Shown here: one piece after another, positions 6,059-9,164 of the stretch | How the letters are laid out: every line of letters starts with the position of its first letter | How positions within the stretch are numbered: position 1 is the first letter of the stretch | Assembly (NCBI GenBank): GCA_964620345.1 | Contig: CAZUHK010000136.1 | Location: forward strand, 1 to 9,164 | Length of the DNA stretch: 9,164 nt | Reading direction: 5' to 3' | Source: CAZUHK01 sp964620345 | GTDB lineage: Bacteria; Planctomycetota; Phycisphaerae; Phycisphaerales; Zrk34 | Made by a program: the position numbers and the translations under genes | The notes under the pieces: model-generated | Told to the model about the DNA's origin: nothing | What the model saw: the letters and a program-made list of their open reading frames with translations, nothing else | The model's database searches: none

Positions 6059-7710
6059 GATCCGGCTCCCGCGGGTTTCTTGGCCGGGTCGCTCAACGCC
6101 CGGGTCACTTCGCTGATGCTCGTGTCGCCCGACATCACCTTCGCCAGGGCCGCCTCCTGCATGAGCAGCATCTTGTTCTTGCGCACGTGGGCGCGCAGGG
6201 CGTTGAGGTCGCCGGCCTTGAGGTGCTCGCGGGCCGGGCCATCCAGGACCATGATCTCGAACGCCGCGGTGCGCCCGAGGTAGCCCAGGCCGTGGCACGT
6301 CGGGCAGGGTTCTTCGTGCTTGCCGTCGGTGATCTTGCCCGAGGCCTTGAACAGGTGGCGGACCTTGTCGGCCGGGAGGTTCAGCTTGGCCAGGGCCTGC
6401 GGGTCGGGCTGATAGGCCTGTCGGCAGGCGGGGCAGAGCTTGCGGATCAGCCGCTGGCTGACCACCGCGCGCGTGCTGGCGCTGACCAGTTCCAGGTCGC
6501 CCACGGCCTTGGCCCAGAGCTTGAGCGCGGCCAGCGTGTCGTCGGCGCGCAGCCCGACGTAGAGGCGCTTCTGGTCGAGCGAGCCCCGGCAGGCCGCCTC
6601 GGCCGTCGCCTGATCGGGCACCTGGCTGAGCATCACCACCGCCGGGTCGCGCAGCAGGATGCTGTTGAGCGACTTGGCCCAGTCGTTGTCGGTCGGCGTG
6701 TGCTGGGTCACGCCCTCGATGTCCAGATCGATCGGCTGTTCGATGGTGTGGATGTCCAGCAGGTACGGATCGTGCTGTTGGACCAGGGCGTAAAGCGTGG
6801 TGGTGCGGCCCTGGTCGGGCGGGGTCGCGACGATCACCAGCCCCTCACTCTCGGCCAGCACGGGCTTGATCTGGGCGACCTGGTTGTCGAGCAGGCCGAG
6901 CTTGTCGAATGCGATGCCCATCTGCTTGTGCGGGTCGAGCTCGAGGATGCCGCTGACGCCGCGCGTCGAGCCGGCCGTGCTTAGGCGCAGCTCGTGCATG
7001 CCCATGTCGCCGAGCTGAAACTGCACCGGCGCGACCTGTTTCCTGCGGCGGTCCTCGGTGTCCATGGCGCAGTTTTTCTTGAGGTAATCCAGGGCCGCCA
7101 TCGCCTGGGTCGGTTCGACCGGCGGCAGCTTGTAGTTCACGCCGTCGATGTTCACCTGCAGCGTGACGTCCTTGCCGCCGATGCCGATGTCGATGCGCTG
7201 GGCGCCGCGGCGGATGCCATCGGTCAGCAGTTGATCGATGAGCATGTGCGGCTCGTGGTCCGGGTCGTCGGGGCCGGGCACGTCGAGCAACTGGCTGGAG
7301 CTGCGCGAGCCCATCGCGACGAAGCGCAGGTCGCTCTGCCGCTGGGCCGCGGCGACGCGGCGCTTGTTGAGCAGGTCGTTGAAGAAGTCGGCGTTGAGAT
7401 GCCAGCGCTGCTTGGGCGGCACCTTCTGGTTGCGGTACATCGCGTAGCCAACGCCCGCACCGACCAGCAGCAGCAGCGCCAGCAGCAACCCGACGAGAAA
7501 GAAGGGGATCAGCAGCCACACCGCGAACGCCAGGGCCCCGGCGGCGATGTTCAGCGCGTTGAGCGCGGTGCGCGGCAGGTAGTAGTACTCGGCGTCTTTG
7601 TCCAGCCGGCTGACCCACATGCCCCAGACGATCAGCACCGCGAGCACGAGCAGCGGCTTGAGGATGCTGAAGGGGACGGCGGGATCGACTTCGGCGGCGA
7701 GGGTCAGCAT
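6055..7710 (-). CDS. Membrane-anchored GspE/PilB-like protein with degenerate NTPase motifs
   Basis: The 551-residue protein has hydrophobic segments at about 15-33, 50-68 and 69-90, then a GspE/PilB-type domain from about 150 to the end. Homology is clear from TTTLYALV after the P-loop position, HTIEQPIDLDIEGVTQ, QRLIRKLCPACRQAY and GYLGRTAAFEIM. Yet the Walker A is TPPDQGRTT (296-304), with Arg302 in place of the lysine; the Asp box reads TIEQP in place of TIEDP; Walker B GE is SQ (Gln363); and the His-box region reads LRADDT (387-392) without its histidine. The zinc-binding cysteines 426, 429, 469 and 472 remain. Family ATPases drive pilus assembly or type II secretion; this one is probably unable to hydrolyse ATP and may act as a membrane scaffold. 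The normal N-terminal GspE domain is replaced by membrane spans. It follows the pilT-like gene by 72 nt and overlaps the cvpA-like gene by 4 nt. No clear ribosome binding site supports the ATG at 7710. Confidence 0.9.
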   Translation of the reverse strand: MLTLAAEVDPAVPFSILKPLLVLAVLIVWGMWVSRLDKDAEYYYLPRTALNALNIAAGALAFAVWLLIPFFLVGLLLALLLLVGAGVGYAMYRNQKVPPKQRWHLNADFFNDLLNKRRVAAAQRQSDLRFVAMGSRSSSQLLDVPGPDDPDHEPHMLIDQLLTDGIRRGAQRIDIGIGGKDVTLQVNIDGVNYKLPPVEPTQAMAALDYLKKNCAMDTEDRRRKQVAPVQFQLGDMGMHELRLSTAGSTRGVSGILELDPHKQMGIAFDKLGLLDNQVAQIKPVLAESEGLVIVATPPDQGRTTTLYALVQQHDPYLLDIHTIEQPIDLDIEGVTQHTPTDNDWAKSLNSILLRDPAVVMLSQVPDQATAEAACRGSLDQKRLYVGLRADDTLAALKLWAKAVGDLELVSASTRAVVSQRLIRKLCPACRQAYQPDPQALAKLNLPADKVRHLFKASGKITDGKHEEPCPTCHGLGYLGRTAAFEIMVLDGPAREHLKAGDLNALRAHVRKNKMLLMQEAALAKVMSGDTSISEVTRALSDPAKKPAGAGS

Positions 7711-7782
7711 GGGCGGGTCACTGCGGGGGCGAGCGAGCCGGACGACGCGGCCGATCTTCGCGGCGCGTCCGCCGTGGCCTGA

Positions 7783-8940
7783 TTATCCGGTCCCTGTCTT
7801 GATGCCCTTGAGCCGCATCTTCAGCTCGTCGGCATTGAAGGCGTTGGCCAGAGCCACGCGAGGGTGAATGTACTCTTTCTCCACAAGCTCGACAAGCGAT
7901 TGACCGAAGTCGCGCATCCCCTCGTGCTGACTGGATTTGATCACGTCCGGCAGCTCGGCCTCGCGGCCGTCGGAGATGTACTTTTCGACCACCGGGCTGT
8001 TGAGCAGCACCTCCACCGCCGGCACTCGCGCGATGTCTTGCCGCAAGCACGGCAGCAGCTTCTGGTAGATGATCGCTTTCATCGTGCTGGCGAACATCTC
8101 GCGGATCAGGTCGCGCTCCTCGGGCGGGAAGAGGTTGTAGATGCGGCCGAACGCCTGGCTGGCGCTGGATGCGTGCACCGTGCCGAACACCAGGTGCCCG
8201 GTCTCCGCGGCCTGGATGGCGGCCTCGAACGTCTCGCGGTCGCGCAGCTCGCCGATGAGCACCACGTCGGGATTCTCACGCACCAGCGCCCGCAGGCCCG
8301 CGGCGAAGTTGGGCACGTCCACCCCGATCTCCCGCTGATTCACCACCGCCTTGGCGTCCTTGAAGATGTACTCGATCGGGTCTTCGATCGTGACGATGTG
8401 GCAAGGCCGCGTCTGGTTGACCTGCTGGAGCATGCTGGCGATGGTCGTGCTCTTGCCGCTGCCGGTCACGCCGCAAAGCAGCACCAGGCCCTGATGGCTC
8501 TCGGCGATCTTGCCCATGGTCGGCGGCAGGTGGAGCTGCTCGAAGTTGAGGATCTCGCTGCTCACCCGCCGCGCCGCGATCGCCGTCTTGCCCCGGGCAC
8601 GAAACACGTTCACCCTGAAGCGGTTGTCCTCGTCGAACGCATAGGCCATGTCGACCGATCCGTGCGCCTTGAAATGATCGAGCTGCGCCGGGGACAGCAG
8701 CTTCTCGATGCTCTGCTCCATCTCGTCGGTGGTAAACGGCTCGGCGTCGAACGGTTTCAGATCGCCCTTGAGGCGGATGCGCACCTTGGCGTCGGTCTTG
8801 ACGATCAGGTCGCTCGCTTCGTGCTTGATCGCCTGCTCGAAGAACTTGCGCATCCGCATGCCCTCGAGCTTGTCCTCGTGACTCTTGTCCGCGTCGAGGT
8901 CGATGTCGATGGGTTGGAAATCGCTTGAGTGGTCGGTCAT
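7783..8940 (-). CDS. pilT: PilT/PilU-like type IV pilus retraction ATPase
   Basis: The 385-residue cytoplasmic protein belongs to the PilT family of hexameric ATPases that disassemble type IV pili to power twitching and DNA uptake. An N-terminal PAS-like domain (about 28-135, with ASDLIVKTDAKVRIRLKGDL) precedes the motor domain. All motor motifs are intact: Walker A GVTGSGKST (157-165, Lys163), Asp box TIEDPIEY (Glu186, Asp187), Walker B VLIGELRDRETFEAA (Glu231), and His-box residues TGHLV (His249) and VHASSA (His256). Valine replaces the usual proline in GPTGSGKST. The C-terminal part (DVIKSSQHEGMRDFGQSLVELV) is closer in style to PilU than to canonical PilT, so PilU-like is possible. The ATG at 8940 is preferred: it has GAGG 10 nt upstream, while the open frame further up runs through repeat DNA. 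It leads a probable three-gene minus-strand operon. No pilB or pilC is in the window. Confidence 0.93.
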   Translation of the reverse strand: MTDHSSDFQPIDIDLDADKSHEDKLEGMRMRKFFEQAIKHEASDLIVKTDAKVRIRLKGDLKPFDAEPFTTDEMEQSIEKLLSPAQLDHFKAHGSVDMAYAFDEDNRFRVNVFRARGKTAIAARRVSSEILNFEQLHLPPTMGKIAESHQGLVLLCGVTGSGKSTTIASMLQQVNQTRPCHIVTIEDPIEYIFKDAKAVVNQREIGVDVPNFAAGLRALVRENPDVVLIGELRDRETFEAAIQAAETGHLVFGTVHASSASQAFGRIYNLFPPEERDLIREMFASTMKAIIYQKLLPCLRQDIARVPAVEVLLNSPVVEKYISDGREAELPDVIKSSQHEGMRDFGQSLVELVEKEYIHPRVALANAFNADELKMRLKGIKTGTG

Positions 8941-8950
8941 GGAGAAACGG

Positions 8951-8954
8951 CCTC
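8951..8954 (-). promoter_or_regulatory. Ribosome binding site (GAGG) of the pilT-like gene
   Basis: On the minus strand GAGG lies 10 nt before the ATG at 8940. It is the only plausible Shine-Dalgarno site before any gene in this window, and it decides in favour of the 8940 start over the longer open frame reaching 9072. Confidence 0.5.
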
Positions 8955-8973
8955 GGTGAGCCAGGAAGATCAG

Positions 8974-8979
8974 ATTGTA
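8974..8979 (-). promoter_or_regulatory. -10-like box (TACAAT) upstream of the pilT-like gene
   Basis: On the minus strand TACAAT matches TATAAT at five of six bases and lies 33 nt before the ATG, giving a short leader that includes the GAGG site. The -35 position (about 8997-9002) reads GTTACC, a poor match, so the promoter is only tentative. Confidence 0.4.
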
Positions 8980-9023
8980 CGCAACTTCGAGCGGCGGGTA
9001 ACCCCGCGGCGAAGGTGGTGGGC

Positions 9024-9081
9024 GGGTGCCACACCTTGTCCCGACAGGGCAAGGTGTGATGCGGGGTGCCACACCTTGTCC
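9024..9081. repeat. Palindromic dispersed-repeat-like element, two copies of an 18-nt core
   Basis: The 18-nt core GGGTGCCACACCTTGTCC occurs at 9024-9041 and again at 9064-9081, exactly 40 nt apart. Within the first copy CACACCTTG-T-CCC (9030-9042) pairs with GGGCAAGGTGTG (9047-9058) around a GACA loop, a 12-bp stem with one bulged T. A fragment GGGTGCCA recurs at 9119-9126. This looks like a short non-coding repeat of REP or MITE type. No transposase is visible and the ends are not defined, so mobility is inference. Confidence 0.75.
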
Positions 9082-9093
9082 GCTTTAGAGCGG
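9080..9093. repeat. Small hairpin adjoining the repeat element
   Basis: CCGCT (9080-9084) pairs with AGCGG (9089-9093) around a TTAG loop. It directly abuts the second 18-nt core and may be part of the same element. The short stem could occur by chance in GC-rich DNA. Confidence 0.4.
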
Positions 9094-9145
9094 GTTGCAG
9101 CGTTGCGTTGCGTCTGTCGGGTGCCATCTATGAGCAAGCCTCTTT

Positions 9146-9151
9146 TGTCAA
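9146..9151 (-). promoter_or_regulatory. Consensus -35 box (TTGACA), partner -10 weak
   Basis: On the minus strand a perfect TTGACA lies at 9151-9146. The best following -10 candidate is TAGATG after 15 nt, a short spacing and a weak match. If used, the transcript would cross the repeat element and give pilT a leader of more than 150 nt. It may instead be coincidental. Confidence 0.2.
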
Positions 9152-9164
9152 GTGGCAGGACGCA

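Noticed and set aside
6055..7710. Pseudogene as the explanation for the degenerate GspE-like protein
   Set aside because: The frame is open throughout, the zinc cysteines and flanking motifs are kept, and the gene is translationally coupled to the next one, which fits a maintained pseudo-ATPase better.
8941..9072. In-frame upstream extension of the pilT-like gene to 9072
   Set aside because: The extra residues come from the repeat element, are Pro/Arg-rich, and ignore the GAGG site and ATG at 8940 that give a normal PilT length.

Overview
The window is very GC-rich bacterial chromosome carrying housekeeping and envelope genes. I infer a Planctomycetota genome, possibly class Phycisphaerae. 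The grounds are the high GC, an aminopeptidase-accB-accC cluster, an unusually long CvpA protein, an Arg/Gln-rich membrane-anchored small protein of a kind common there, and weak or absent Shine-Dalgarno sequences. This is inference from general style; no rRNA or marker gene is present.

Plus strand, 1-4247. The window opens in the last third of an ABC transporter ATPase of the iron-siderophore/cobalamin type (2-295). Next comes a small single-span membrane protein with an Arg/Gln/Glu-rich tail and unknown function (307-1083). A run of three genes follows: an M24 metallopeptidase of the Xaa-Pro aminopeptidase family (1145-2281), accB (biotin carboxyl carrier protein, 2369-2821) and accC (biotin carboxylase, 2901-4247). 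AccB and AccC are two of the parts of acetyl-CoA carboxylase, which makes malonyl-CoA for fatty acid synthesis. Two of these genes, 307 and 1145, have a -10-like hexamer ending exactly 8 nt before the ATG, which suggests leaderless transcripts. A 68-nt array of 8-nt units between accB and accC can fold into a 22-bp imperfect hairpin.

Convergent junction, 4248-4375. A perfect 12-bp stem with a 4-nt loop sits between accC and the minus-strand operon and probably terminates from both sides. Two tandem copies of an 11-bp unit lie beside it.

Minus strand, 8940 down to 4376. Three genes form a likely operon read right to left: a PilT-like retraction ATPase with all motifs intact; a membrane-anchored GspE/PilB-like protein in which every NTPase motif (Walker A, Asp box, Walker B, His box) is altered although the zinc-finger cysteines remain; and a 560-residue CvpA-family protein whose start overlaps the previous stop as ATGA. 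This intact ATPase, membrane pseudo-ATPase and CvpA trio is the most unusual content of the window and may be a membrane complex linked to type IV pili or secretion.

Right edge, 8941-9164. No gene is visible. This stretch holds a -10-like box and a GAGG site for pilT, and a palindromic dispersed-repeat-like element with two copies of an 18-nt core 40 nt apart and a degenerate third start.
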